Shown here one piece after another: positions 8,908 through 17,420 of a stretch of 64,000 bases of DNA. The translations under genes were made by a program, and so were the position numbers. Under the pieces are notes generated by a model that saw only the letters and a program-made list of their open reading frames with translations, had not been told where the DNA came from and did not search any database. Numbering within the stretch: the first letter of the stretch is position 1; every line of letters begins with the position of its first letter. Source of the stretch: Thiomonas sp. X19 (GTDB lineage: Bacteria > Pseudomonadota > Gammaproteobacteria > Burkholderiales > Burkholderiaceae_C); NCBI RefSeq assembly GCF_900089495.1, contig NZ_LT605203.1, positions 997,431 to 1,061,430 on the forward strand. The letters run 5' to 3'.

Positions 8908-9878
8908 ACGACACCACCAGCCGCGGCATCGACGAAACAGCCACCCAGTCGCAGCGCATCCAGCTTGTGCTCCTCTCCGGCGTGTCCGGCTCGGGTAAAT
9001 CCATCGCCCTGAATGCCCTGGAAGACGCCGGCTACTACTGTGTCGACAATCTGCCGCCGCAACTGGTGGACCAGCTTCTGGCCGTGGCCACCGAGTCCGG
9101 CCACACCCATCTGGGCATCGCCATGGATGTGCGCAGCGCCGACAGCCTGGGCCTGCTGCCAGCGCTGGCGCGCCGCCTGCGCCAGCGCTGCGACCTGCAC
9201 TTCATCTATCTCGACAGCACCACCGACATGCTGGTGCAGCGCTTTTCCGAAACGCGCCGCGCCCACCCGCTGACAGCGCGCGGGCTGGCCCCGGTGGCGC
9301 CCGACCAGCCCTTGCCGTTTTCGGCGCCATCGCTGATCGAGGCCATTGAACTCGAGCGCGAGCTGCTGGCGCCCGTGGCCTCATTGGGCCTGCACATCGA
9401 CACCAGCGGCCTGCGCCCTGCGCAGCTGCGTTCCTGGGTGCGCCAGGCCGTAGGCGTTGGCGCCTCCCGGCTCACGCTGCTGTTCGAGTCTTTTGCCTTC
9501 AAGCGCGGCGTAGCCCTGGATGCGGATTATGTGTTCGACGTGCGCATGCTGCCCAACCCGCACTACGACCCATCCCTGCGCGGCCTCACCGGGCGCGACG
9601 CCCCGGTGGCCGACTACCTGCGCAGCCAGCCCGCCGTCATGCGCATGCTCGACGACATCACCGGCTTCCTGCAACACTGGCTGCCCGCAATGGCCGAGGA
9701 CCAGCGCAGCTATGTGGTCGTTGCCGTGGGTTGCACCGGCGGCCAGCACCGTTCGGTGTTTCTCGCCGAGCAACTCGGCAAGCACTTCGCCGCCGAGTAC
9801 AGCGTACTGGTGCGCCACCGCGAGCTCGACGCCGCGGACAGCGTCGGCACGGCAGCTCGTCAGCCAGGCGGGGCTTGA
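8904..9878 (+). CDS. rapZ: RNase adapter protein RapZ (nucleotide-binding protein)
   Basis: A 324-residue P-loop protein of the RapZ/YvcJ family. In enterobacteria RapZ guides RNase E to the GlmZ sRNA and so sets GlcN6P synthase levels; whether that holds here is inference. Walker A is LSGVSGSGKSIALNALEDAG, with YCVDNLPPQLV next to it, and the C-terminal block VAVGCTGGQHRSVFLAEQL is characteristic. The segment LGLDADYVFDVRMLPNPHY-like (here VALDADYVFDVRMLPNPHY) is also conserved. It is translated from an ATG overlapping recN and its stop overlaps the next ATG. Confidence 0.96.
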   Translation: MNDTTSRGIDETATQSQRIQLVLLSGVSGSGKSIALNALEDAGYYCVDNLPPQLVDQLLAVATESGHTHLGIAMDVRSADSLGLLPALARRLRQRCDLHFIYLDSTTDMLVQRFSETRRAHPLTARGLAPVAPDQPLPFSAPSLIEAIELERELLAPVASLGLHIDTSGLRPAQLRSWVRQAVGVGASRLTLLFESFAFKRGVALDADYVFDVRMLPNPHYDPSLRGLTGRDAPVADYLRSQPAVMRMLDDITGFLQHWLPAMAEDQRSYVVVAVGCTGGQHRSVFLAEQLGKHFAAEYSVLVRHRELDAADSVGTAARQPGGA

Positions 9879-10516
9879 TGATGGCCGTGCCCACAACGCA
9901 AGACTTGCCGCTCTTTCCTCTGCAAAGCGTGTTGTTCCCCGGAGGCCTGCTCGGGCTTCGGGTGTTCGAGGCGCGCTATATGGACCTGATCACCCATTGC
10001 CTGAAAACTGGCGACGAATTCGGCGTGGTGCTCATGCTCTCCGGCAGTGAGATCGGTCAACCGGCAGCCGATGCCGACCTCGCCGCCGTGGGTTGCCGCG
10101 CCAAGGTGCTGGACTGTGACATGCACGAGGCGGGACTGCTGCATGTGCGCTGCAAAGGTGGCAGCCGCTTCGTGCTGCGCAGCCACGAGACGGTGGCGCT
10201 CGGCCTGGAAATGGGCCGGGTGCAAGCCATGGACGATGACCCGAACGCCACGCTCGGAGCGCGTCACACCGGCGCGGCCTTCGCTCTCGGCCGTGCCATT
10301 GCGGCGCTCGATCTGCAGCGGCAAAAGCCATTTTTGCCGCCTTACCGACTGGACACGCCGGGCTGGGTGGCCAACCGCTGGGCCGAAATCCTGCCCATCG
10401 CCACCGAAGCCAGGCAGCGCCTGATGGAACTGCCCGACGGCACGCAGCGCCTGGACGTGGTCGACCGCTACTTGCGCCAGCATGGCATCGTCGCTGAATC
10501 GCCGCCTTTGCAGTAG
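9878..10516 (+). CDS. LON substrate-binding domain protein (peptidase S16, lon domain)
   Basis: A 212-residue protein consisting of the N-terminal substrate-recognition domain of Lon without the ATPase or protease. The start of the domain is LPLFPLQSVLFPGGLLGLRVFE, and RYMDLI follows. The start ATG (9878) overlaps the rapZ stop (TGATGATG), with a second ATG at 9881. Stand-alone LON domain proteins are common in proteobacteria and of unclear role. It is convergent with mutY. Confidence 0.9.
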   Translation: MMAVPTTQDLPLFPLQSVLFPGGLLGLRVFEARYMDLITHCLKTGDEFGVVLMLSGSEIGQPAADADLAAVGCRAKVLDCDMHEAGLLHVRCKGGSRFVLRSHETVALGLEMGRVQAMDDDPNATLGARHTGAAFALGRAIAALDLQRQKPFLPPYRLDTPGWVANRWAEILPIATEARQRLMELPDGTQRLDVVDRYLRQHGIVAESPPLQ

Positions 10517-10578
10517 TGGGGGCCTGTGTGCGTCCCGAGTGGGTCGTGAGTGCGCTTGCAGGGCCACCGCAGGGCGGT

Positions 10579-11775
10579 TCAAGTTGGTGCGACGGCCTGC
10601 GCGTCTTGCAGCTTGGCCAGGTTTGCGGCGGTCTGCAGGAGTTTGCGTACCGGGGCCGGCAAGCCCAGGGCCAGGGCTGCAGGCAGCGTGAACCAGTTGC
10701 CGCCGGCATCACGCGCGCCAGGCGTCGGCGTGATGCGCACCTGCAAGGGTTCGAGTTGCAAGTCCAGATGGGTCAGTGCATGCCGGGTGATGGGCCGAGG
10801 GCTGTGCTCGGTCAGCGCGCCCAATTGCGCCGCATGCCGCAGCGCTTGCTCGCGGCTGTCGAACTGGGGCAGGCACCACAGGCCGGGCCAGATGCCGGTC
10901 GCGCCGCGCCGCTCCAGCCAGATCGAGGCGGTGTCGGCCTGAGCGTTCTCCGCCCAGAGCAAGACCCAGGTCTGCGTACGTCGCGTTTTGGCGGGTTTGA
11001 CGGGTGCGTCCCTGGCTTGTTGCTGGGCGCTCGAGCCATCCGCTGCATCAAACAGCGGCGTTGCGCCCGAGCCGGATTGGCGCGCGCGGCAATCGCCCTC
11101 GAACGGGCATTGCAGGCAGGAGGGGTTGCGGGGTTTGCACACCGTCGCACCCAGGTCCATCAAGCCCTGGGTGTAGGCCTGGATGTCGTGCTCGGGAAGC
11201 AGGCGCTCGGCCAGATTCCAAAGTGCGCGCAATTCGGCCGCGGCGCTGACCGGGGCGGGCAGGGCATGGGAGCGGCCCAGCACGCGTTTGACGTTGCCAT
11301 CCAGAATGGCGGCGCGCTCGCCGAAGCAGAAAGCGGCGATGGCCGCAGCCGTCGAGCGACCGATTCCCGCGAGTTGCTGCAGCCCTTGCGCCGTGCGCGG
11401 AAAGACGCCGCCATGCGCATGGCAAATTTGCTGCGCGCAGCGGTGCAGATTGCGCGCGCGGCGGTAATAGCCCAGGCCGTCCCATTGCGCCAGAACCTCG
11501 TCTTCGCTGGCTTCGGCCAGCGCCTGCACGGTCGGAAAGCGCTGCAGGAAACGCGGGTAATAGGCGAGCACCACCGAGACCTGGGTTTGCTGCAACATGA
11601 TCTCCGACAGCCACACGCGGTAGGGGTCGGTGCTGGCCTGCCACGGCAGGTCGTGGCGGCCGTGGCGGCGTTGCCAGGCAACCAGCCGCGCGGCGAAATG
11701 TTGCGGTTCCAATTGGAGCGGATGCAGGCGTTGCGGCTCCGCGGCAGCGGACGCTGCAACGTGCTGGCCACTCAC
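10579..11775 (-). CDS. mutY: A/G-specific adenine DNA glycosylase MutY
   Basis: A 398-residue base-excision repair enzyme that removes adenine opposite 8-oxoguanine. The HhH-GPD domain shows RVWLSEIMLQQTQV (catalytic Glu near residue 58), LPGIG-type helix-hairpin-helix as LAGIGRSTAAAIAAFCFGE, and DGNVKRVLGR with the family Asp near residue 159. The [4Fe-4S] ligands are C-x6-C-x2-C-x5-C in CKPRNPSCLQCPFEGDC. The C-terminal NUDIX-like domain that recognises 8-oxoG is present (residues ~255-380). The GTG start overlaps the stop of the GTPase gene (GTGA), so it is coupled to it and belongs with mutM further upstream. Confidence 0.96.
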   Translation of the reverse strand: MSGQHVAASAAAEPQRLHPLQLEPQHFAARLVAWQRRHGRHDLPWQASTDPYRVWLSEIMLQQTQVSVVLAYYPRFLQRFPTVQALAEASEDEVLAQWDGLGYYRRARNLHRCAQQICHAHGGVFPRTAQGLQQLAGIGRSTAAAIAAFCFGERAAILDGNVKRVLGRSHALPAPVSAAAELRALWNLAERLLPEHDIQAYTQGLMDLGATVCKPRNPSCLQCPFEGDCRARQSGSGATPLFDAADGSSAQQQARDAPVKPAKTRRTQTWVLLWAENAQADTASIWLERRGATGIWPGLWCLPQFDSREQALRHAAQLGALTEHSPRPITRHALTHLDLQLEPLQVRITPTPGARDAGGNWFTLPAALALGLPAPVRKLLQTAANLAKLQDAQAVAPT

Positions 11776-13856
11776 TTCATGGCCCCCTCGAAATACTGGC
11801 GCAACTGGGCGCGCTGGTGGCGCATTTCGCTGGCTTGCTTGCGCAACTGGGCAATGCGCTGGCCGAGCTCGCCCTCGGCGTTTTCCACCTGCTCGAGGCT
11901 TTGCATGCGCCGGCCCAAGTTGCGCTTGCGTTCGCGTACCTGCACGTCGAGCTGCGCCAATGAGGCGCGGTTCCAGTGCTGTGCGTCGCGCACGCCGCGC
12001 TCCAGCAGGCTGCGCAGCCGTGCCAGCGCCGACAGCACCAGGCGCTCGGCGTGGGCGGTGTTCTGCAGCCGCAGCCAGCGCGCCGGGGTGAGGTAGCGCA
12101 GGTAATCCTGCTGGGTGCTGTCGAGTTCCAGGCGTATGCCTTCGAGCTTGAGCGCCTTGGGGCTGGGAACTGAAAATGCGAACTCGGTGTTGAGCTGCTC
12201 ACAGGCTCCTGTCAGCATGGCGCGGTTTTCTTCCAGCGCGGCTTCAACCTCGCCGATGCGGCGGCGCACGTCGGCGAAAGTGGCTTCAAGCGCACCGCGC
12301 ACACCGGTTTTCAACACCGCCGTCCTGATGCGCTGGCGCAGCTCGGCGAGCTGGCCGAGCGCCGCCTGCACGTCGAGCAATTCGGCCACCTTGCCCAGCT
12401 GGCGGGCGTTGACCACATGCAGCGCCTGGACCTTGGACAGGCCGGCGTCGAACTCCTTGCGCTCCATGCCGATGCGCATCACCAAGTTGCGCACCACATG
12501 CTTGTTCTTGCCTTCCAGTCCGGCCAGTTCCAGACGTTGTTCGTCGGCCTGCCGGATTCGCTGCTGGAACTGGCGCTCGAGCAGCATGAGCGTGTCGAGC
12601 AGGGTGGCGCGCCAGCCGCTGTCGATGAGCTCGCGCCGTTCGCGGTCAGCAACCTGGCTGAGCGCGGCTTCCAGTGCCGGCACGCCCGAGCGCTCGAGCA
12701 GTTCCGGGTCTTGCTGGATGCGGGCGAGCAGGGCTTTGTGGGCGCTGATGGTGAACACGCGCTCGACTGGAATTTGCAGGATGGAAGCCACCGACTCGCG
12801 CTGGCGCTCGATCTGGGCCTGCACTGCTGCAGGCCCCAGCAAGGGGTCCCAGAGGGTGTCGATCTTGTTGAGCACGACGAAGCTGCGCAAGCGCCCGGCC
12901 TCGCCCACATGCTGGGTCCAGAGTTCCAGGTCGCTGCGCGTGACGCCGGTGTCGGCACCCAGCAGGAACACCACGGCATGTGCCGCAGGGATGAGCGAGA
13001 GCGTGAGTTCCGGCTCGGCGCCCAGCGCATTCAGGCCCGGTGTATCGAGTATGGTCAGCCCCTGCGCCAGCAGCGGGTGATCGACGTTGAGCAGGGCGTG
13101 GCGCCAGCGCGGCACTTCCACCAAGCCTTCGCTGGTCCGCACGATCGCTGCGCGAGCGGCATCTTCCAGGTGGAAGCCCAGCTCCCGGGCGCGTTCGAGC
13201 GAAATGGCGAGCGTGTCCGACAAATGCGCCAGCGCCGTGCTCATGCCCTGCGCGTCGTCGGCCGCAAAGGGCAAATCATTCCAGGCGTCGTGCCGCGTTT
13301 TCCATTGCGCCAGGGTTGCGGCGTCGAGCCGGGTCTCGATCGGCAACAGGCGCAGGCCGGTGGGCAGGCGCGGGTCGGAGGCCAGCTCCATCGGGCACAT
13401 GGTGGTGCGCCCGGCACCTGCCGGCAGGATGCGCTGGCCATGGTCGGAAAAGAAAATGGCGTTGATGAGCTCGGACTTGCCGCGAGAGAATTCCGCCACG
13501 AAGGCCAACTGCACCAGGTCTTGCCGCAGGCGCTGCTCCAGCCCGTTCAGACTGTCCTGCCACAGCGCCGGATCGAAATCCGATTGCCGCAGCCACTTCG
13601 ACAGGGTCGCCAATCGCCCCAGACGCTGCTCGCGCCAGGCGCCGAAGCGAGTCCATTCGGCTTGCAGGTCATGAGGAAGCGAACGGCCGCCCGAAGCTTC
13701 CTCATCCCCCTCGGGGGGCGGCTGCTGCGAAGCAGCGGCCTGGGGGCGATGATGAGGAAGCGAACGGCCGCCCGAAGCTTCCTCATCCCCCTCGGGGGGT
13801 GGCTGCTGCGGGGCAGCGGCCTGGGGGTCGTTAACAGGAAAGGCCTGGTCATTCAT
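11772..13856 (-). CDS. Dynamin-like GTPase with a duplicated repeat-derived N-terminal segment
   Basis: A 694-residue dynamin-superfamily GTPase. G1 is EFSRGKSELINA (about residues 115-130), a TTMCPMEL stretch follows as the G2 region, G3 is LDTPGLN and G4 is LNKIDTLWD. The C-terminal half is rich in Leu, Arg, Glu and Gln and probably forms the helical stalk. The start at 13856 (MNDQAFPVND) is chosen because upstream reading to 14099 overlaps mutM. Residues ~9-65 consist of two tandem 27-residue units (QQPPPEGDEEASGGRSLPH twice) that arise from an 81-bp tandem DNA repeat. The gene sits between mutM and mutY in what looks like one operon. Its membrane-remodelling role is inferred from the family only. 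Confidence 0.85.
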   Translation of the reverse strand: MNDQAFPVNDPQAAAPQQPPPEGDEEASGGRSLPHHRPQAAASQQPPPEGDEEASGGRSLPHDLQAEWTRFGAWREQRLGRLATLSKWLRQSDFDPALWQDSLNGLEQRLRQDLVQLAFVAEFSRGKSELINAIFFSDHGQRILPAGAGRTTMCPMELASDPRLPTGLRLLPIETRLDAATLAQWKTRHDAWNDLPFAADDAQGMSTALAHLSDTLAISLERARELGFHLEDAARAAIVRTSEGLVEVPRWRHALLNVDHPLLAQGLTILDTPGLNALGAEPELTLSLIPAAHAVVFLLGADTGVTRSDLELWTQHVGEAGRLRSFVVLNKIDTLWDPLLGPAAVQAQIERQRESVASILQIPVERVFTISAHKALLARIQQDPELLERSGVPALEAALSQVADRERRELIDSGWRATLLDTLMLLERQFQQRIRQADEQRLELAGLEGKNKHVVRNLVMRIGMERKEFDAGLSKVQALHVVNARQLGKVAELLDVQAALGQLAELRQRIRTAVLKTGVRGALEATFADVRRRIGEVEAALEENRAMLTGACEQLNTEFAFSVPSPKALKLEGIRLELDSTQQDYLRYLTPARWLRLQNTAHAERLVLSALARLRSLLERGVRDAQHWNRASLAQLDVQVRERKRNLGRRMQSLEQVENAEGELGQRIAQLRKQASEMRHQRAQLRQYFEGAMK
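13671..13832 (+). repeat. Tandem pair of an 81-bp GC-rich repeat inside the GTPase gene
   Basis: Copy A runs 13671-13751 and copy B 13752-13832, with only a few differences. Each unit begins ATGAGGAAGCGAACGGCC and ends GCGGCCTGGGGG. The period is 27 codons, so the reading frame of the host gene (on the other strand) is kept. A third, related copy lies at 42871-42948 at the start of ftsI in the opposite coding sense. On the plus strand each unit reads MRKRTAARSFLIPLGG... Confidence 0.9.
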
Positions 13857-14023
13857 GGGCGGAGGGCGAGCACGGCTGCAAGTTGAGGGCAGAGCCATAG
13901 CGTATCTCGCCGTAAGGATATCCGGCCGGATGGGCATCCAGGTGTTGCAAGGCTGCCATGTCAGAGCCAACTTCGGGCGGATGGATGCGCTGTGATTCAG
14001 GCAAGGCGCAGTTGCCTCTACGG

Positions 14024-14842
14024 CTACCGTTGCTGGCAATGAAGACAAAAATAGGTGCTGCGTTGCCCTTGGGTGATCCGGCTGATGCGGGTTCCGCACG
14101 CATGGCAGGGCAGGCCGGCGCGATCGTAGACCCGGGTGTTGAGCTGGAAGTAGCCGAGTTCGCCGTCGGCATGGGCGAAATTGCGCAGGGAGCTGCCGCC
14201 GGCAGCCACGGCCGCGCCCAGGGTGTTGCGTATCGCTTGCGCCAGGCGCTCGCAGCGTGGGCGCGAGAGCTGGCCTGCAGGAGTCAGCGGGTGAATGGCG
14301 GCGTGAAACAGCGCTTCGCAGGCGTAGATATTGCCGACCCCGGTGATGATGGACTGGTTCAGCAGCAAAGGTTTGATGGCGGCCTTTCTTCCCCGTAACG
14401 CCTGGTGCAACACGCTGCCATTGAAGCCCGCACCCAGCGGCTCGGGGCCGAGTTTGTCGAGCAGGGCATGCGTGGGACTGCCGGCTGCGTGCCAGACCAC
14501 GGCGCCGAAGCGGCGTGGGTCACGCAGGCGCAGTTGGCCACGGTCCATGATCCAGACGAAGTGATCGTGGACCGTCAGCGCTTCAGCGGGTTGGTCCGCG
14601 GCCGTCCAGCGCAGCGAGCCGGACATGCCGAGATGCACGATGAGCTCCCCGGCCCGCATCCGCAGCAGCAGGTATTTGCCGCGCCGATCCAGTCGCTCGA
14701 TGCGCTGTCCCTGCAGCTGTTGCGCAGCGCAACCCAGAGGCCAGCGCAGGGGCTTGCCCTGGATGATGGAGACGATGCGGGTTCCGACCAGCGCACGCTC
14801 GAGACCCAGGCGGGTGACCTCGACTTCGGGGAGTTCAGGCAT
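14024..14842 (-). CDS. mutM: Formamidopyrimidine-DNA glycosylase (Fpg/MutM)
   Basis: A 272-residue bifunctional glycosylase/AP lyase that removes 8-oxoguanine and FaPy lesions. The start at 14842 gives MPELPEVEVTRLGLE, whose Pro2 (nucleophile) and Glu3 are catalytic once Met is removed; a longer reading to 14962 would abolish function. The H2TH region contains LLNQSIITGVGNIYACEALF, and the C-terminal zinc finger is C-x2-C-x16-C-x2-C (CHACGTRIS...CLHCQQR). It precedes the dynamin-like GTPase and mutY on the same strand, giving a GO-system repair cluster. Confidence 0.97.
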   Translation of the reverse strand: MPELPEVEVTRLGLERALVGTRIVSIIQGKPLRWPLGCAAQQLQGQRIERLDRRGKYLLLRMRAGELIVHLGMSGSLRWTAADQPAEALTVHDHFVWIMDRGQLRLRDPRRFGAVVWHAAGSPTHALLDKLGPEPLGAGFNGSVLHQALRGRKAAIKPLLLNQSIITGVGNIYACEALFHAAIHPLTPAGQLSRPRCERLAQAIRNTLGAAVAAGGSSLRNFAHADGELGYFQLNTRVYDRAGLPCHACGTRISRITQGQRSTYFCLHCQQR

Positions 14843-14888
14843 GTGGGCATTGTGCTTGAGTAACCCACGGGTTGCAGCCTTGCGGCGC

Positions 14889-14915
14889 CCCCAAGGGGTA
14901 GACCGTCCCTTGGGG
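14889..14915. repeat. GC-rich inverted repeat upstream of mutM
   Basis: Nine-base arms CCCCAAGGG (14889-14897) and CCCTTGGGG (14907-14915) around a 9-base loop, within the mutM/TPR-protein divergent region. No T tract follows, so it is not a clear terminator. It resembles the CCCCAAG/CTTGGGG hairpins scattered in Burkholderiales intergenic DNA. Confidence 0.55.
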
Positions 14916-14982
14916 CCATCCGTGGCGGCAGTTCCAATCGCGGGGACCGACTCTAAAATCAACGCATCACGAGGATTCGTTC

Positions 14983-16728
14983 ATGCGCCTTGCCGTTCTT
15001 GCCGCAGCCCTGTTGGCTGCTTCATCCTGGCTTCACCCGGCGCAAGCCGCCGCGCCCGAGGCTCAATCCGGCAGATCGGTCGCTGCGGCCATGCAGGACG
15101 ACCAGCCTGGGGCGCAGGATCTGGCGCGGTGGTTCTACGCCGTGCTCACCGGCGAAATCGCAGCCAATACCGGCCATCCGGCCGTGGCCTACACCGAGCT
15201 GCTCAAGGCGGCGCGCGACATGAACTCCGAGCCGCTGTTCGAACGCGCCACCGAGGTGGCGGTCGCAGCGGGCGCGCCTGAACAGGCGCTTGCGGCCGTG
15301 AACGCCTGGCGCAGCGCCCAGCCCGAATCGCTCAAGGCGCAGACTTGGGCAGCGCAATTGCTGGTCGCGCTGGGGCGCAACGCCGACGCGGTGTCGGCCA
15401 TCTCCCGCATCATCGCCATCACGCCCCAGCCGCAGCGGCCGAAAGCCATTCTTTCGCTGGCGCCGTTGTTCGCTCACGCCAATGACCCGCGTGCCGCCAT
15501 CAATCTGGCGAAGAAGTCGTTGGCTCCCTATCAGGCCATGCCGCAGTCCAGCTTGGTCACCGGCCTGCTGCAGGCGCGTGCCGGCGATGCCAAGCTGGCC
15601 TTCGCCGCCGCATCCAAGGCTTTGGCCGCCGACCACGGCATGCAAGCCGCAGCGGCCTTGCTGCTGCAGACCTACACCGTGAACCCGCAACAGGCCGACG
15701 CGCTGTTGCAGCAGTATTTCGTTGCCAAGCCGGACGATGCCAATTTGCGCCTGGCCTGGATTCAGGCGGCGCTCGGGCAGCAGCGCGACGGCATTGCGCT
15801 GACCCAGGCGCAGGCGTTGAGCGCCACCAAACCCGATCTGCCGGAGGGCTGGCTCATCCTCGGGTCATTGCAACTTCAGCAGGAGCAGGTTCCGCTGGCG
15901 CAGAAGTCGTTGCTGACCTACCTCAGCCTGGTCGGCAAGTCCGGGGTTTCCGCGGCGCATGCCGGCAGCGCCCGCGCCTATCTGGCACTGGCCGACGCCG
16001 CCCGCAAGCAGCACGACTATCCGCAGGCCGAACACTGGCTGGCGCAAATCCCGGCAGGTCAGGAGTCCTTGGCCGTGGCCCTGCAAAAGGCCACCATCCT
16101 GGCCGAGCAGAACAAGCTCAATGCTGGGCTCGAGTTGCTTGACAAGCTGCCCAACGCCACACCTGAACAGCAGCGCGAGCGCCTGTTCGCCCGGGCCCAG
16201 CTCTACCGCACGGCCAAGCAATATTCCCAGGCCTACGGCGTGCTCAAGCCGGGGCTTGCGCAGTTCGGCAAAGACGCGGATTACGTCTACGAAACCGCCA
16301 TGATGGCGGAGAAGGCCGGCGACACCGCGGAAATGGAAACACTGTTGCGCAGGATCATCGCTGCGAACACCCGCTACCAGCCGGCCTACAACGCCTTGGG
16401 CTACACCCTGGCCGATCAGGGCAAGCAATTGCCGCAAGCTCTGAAGCTCGTGGCCCATGCGCTCAAGCTCTCCCCCGGCAACCCCTTCGTGCTCGACAGC
16501 ATGGGCTGGGTGCAATTCCGCATGGGCGACTTGAAGGCGGCGCGAACTGCGCTCGAACAGGCTTACGCGGCAAGGCAGGATCCGGAAATCGCAGCCCACC
16601 TGGCCGAGGTGCTGTGGCACCAGGGTGACAAGGCGCGCGCCCGTAAAATCCTGCATGAAGCCTTTGACCGCGCACCACTGGATGATGTGGTGAAGGCGGC
16701 GATGCAGCGCATGGATGTGCGGTTTTGA
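14983..16728 (+). CDS. Secreted TPR-repeat protein
   Basis: A 581-residue tetratricopeptide-repeat protein with an N-terminal signal peptide (MRLAVLAAALLAASSWLHPAQAA, cleavage after AQA), so it is predicted to be periplasmic or outer-membrane associated. Clear TPR helices are seen throughout, for example YNALGYTLADQGKQLPQALKLV and LDSMGWVQFRMGDLKAART in the C-terminal third. Proteins of this kind often sit directly upstream of lolB in betaproteobacteria. Its stop overlaps a possible TTG start of lolB. No enzymatic motif is visible and the partner is unknown. Confidence 0.88.
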   Translation: MRLAVLAAALLAASSWLHPAQAAAPEAQSGRSVAAAMQDDQPGAQDLARWFYAVLTGEIAANTGHPAVAYTELLKAARDMNSEPLFERATEVAVAAGAPEQALAAVNAWRSAQPESLKAQTWAAQLLVALGRNADAVSAISRIIAITPQPQRPKAILSLAPLFAHANDPRAAINLAKKSLAPYQAMPQSSLVTGLLQARAGDAKLAFAAASKALAADHGMQAAAALLLQTYTVNPQQADALLQQYFVAKPDDANLRLAWIQAALGQQRDGIALTQAQALSATKPDLPEGWLILGSLQLQQEQVPLAQKSLLTYLSLVGKSGVSAAHAGSARAYLALADAARKQHDYPQAEHWLAQIPAGQESLAVALQKATILAEQNKLNAGLELLDKLPNATPEQQRERLFARAQLYRTAKQYSQAYGVLKPGLAQFGKDADYVYETAMMAEKAGDTAEMETLLRRIIAANTRYQPAYNALGYTLADQGKQLPQALKLVAHALKLSPGNPFVLDSMGWVQFRMGDLKAARTALEQAYAARQDPEIAAHLAEVLWHQGDKARARKILHEAFDRAPLDDVVKAAMQRMDVRF

Positions 16729-16742
16729 GCGGCCGCGTTCGC

Positions 16743-17420
16743 ATGCCCGCGCGCGAGTCGGTTCCGCTGCGACTTGCGCGCGGGCGCAACTGGACCCTGC
16801 CCATTGCGTTGGGGCTTTCGCTGTTCCTCGCAGCCTGCGCCATTCCTCCCGCGCCAAAACCCACACCGGCCCAGGCCAGCCAGTTACGGCTGAACATCAG
16901 TGGACGCATTTCGGTGCTCACGGGCGAGCCGCCTGAGCAGAAAAACCTCTATGGTGGATTCAGGCTCGAATTGCTGGCCGGAGGTGCAGGCCATTTCGAC
17001 GTGTTTTCCCCGCTGGGCCAGATGTTGGCCCAAGCCCGTTGGACGTCCGAGTCCGCAAGTCTGAACAATGGCCGGCAGACGCAGGACTACGCCTCTTTCG
17101 AAGACATGACCGAAGCGGCGCTCGGTGTGGCCCTGCCGCGCGCCGCGCTGCAAGACTGGGTGCGCGGAGAACCGGCAACCACGCTGCCCTTCACCCGGCT
17201 TGGCGACGGTGCCTTCGAGCAACTCGGCTGGCGGGTGCAGCCACGTTTCGAGTGCGGCAGGCTGCATGTGCTGCGCGCCCAGCGAATGCAAGGGCCCGCG
17301 GCGCAGCTCAGTCTGGTCGTGGACGAGACATCGGCACAGCGGGCAATCCCGGCGGCATCGTCCCCGGCACCACAAGCGTCGGGCTCGGCCTCGGCGACTT
17401 CCGAGTCGGCAAGGTCGTGA
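16743..17420 (+). CDS. lolB: Outer membrane lipoprotein insertase LolB
   Basis: A ~225-residue lipoprotein that receives lipoproteins from LolA and inserts them in the outer membrane. The N-terminus has a basic segment, a hydrophobic stretch and a lipobox LFLAAC with the acylated Cys about residue 32. The mature part starts with the conserved LNISGRISVLTGEPPEQKN, followed by a GGFRLELL strand. I chose the ATG at 16743; a TTG at 16725 overlapping the upstream stop would add six residues. The 3' end carries an Ala/Ser-rich tail and its stop overlaps a GTG start of ispE. Confidence 0.9.
   Translation: MPARESVPLRLARGRNWTLPIALGLSLFLAACAIPPAPKPTPAQASQLRLNISGRISVLTGEPPEQKNLYGGFRLELLAGGAGHFDVFSPLGQMLAQARWTSESASLNNGRQTQDYASFEDMTEAALGVALPRAALQDWVRGEPATTLPFTRLGDGAFEQLGWRVQPRFECGRLHVLRAQRMQGPAAQLSLVVDETSAQRAIPAASSPAPQASGSASATSESARS

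Noticed and set aside
13671..13832. CRISPR array
   Set aside because: Only two adjoining units without spacers; it is a tandem duplication inside a gene.
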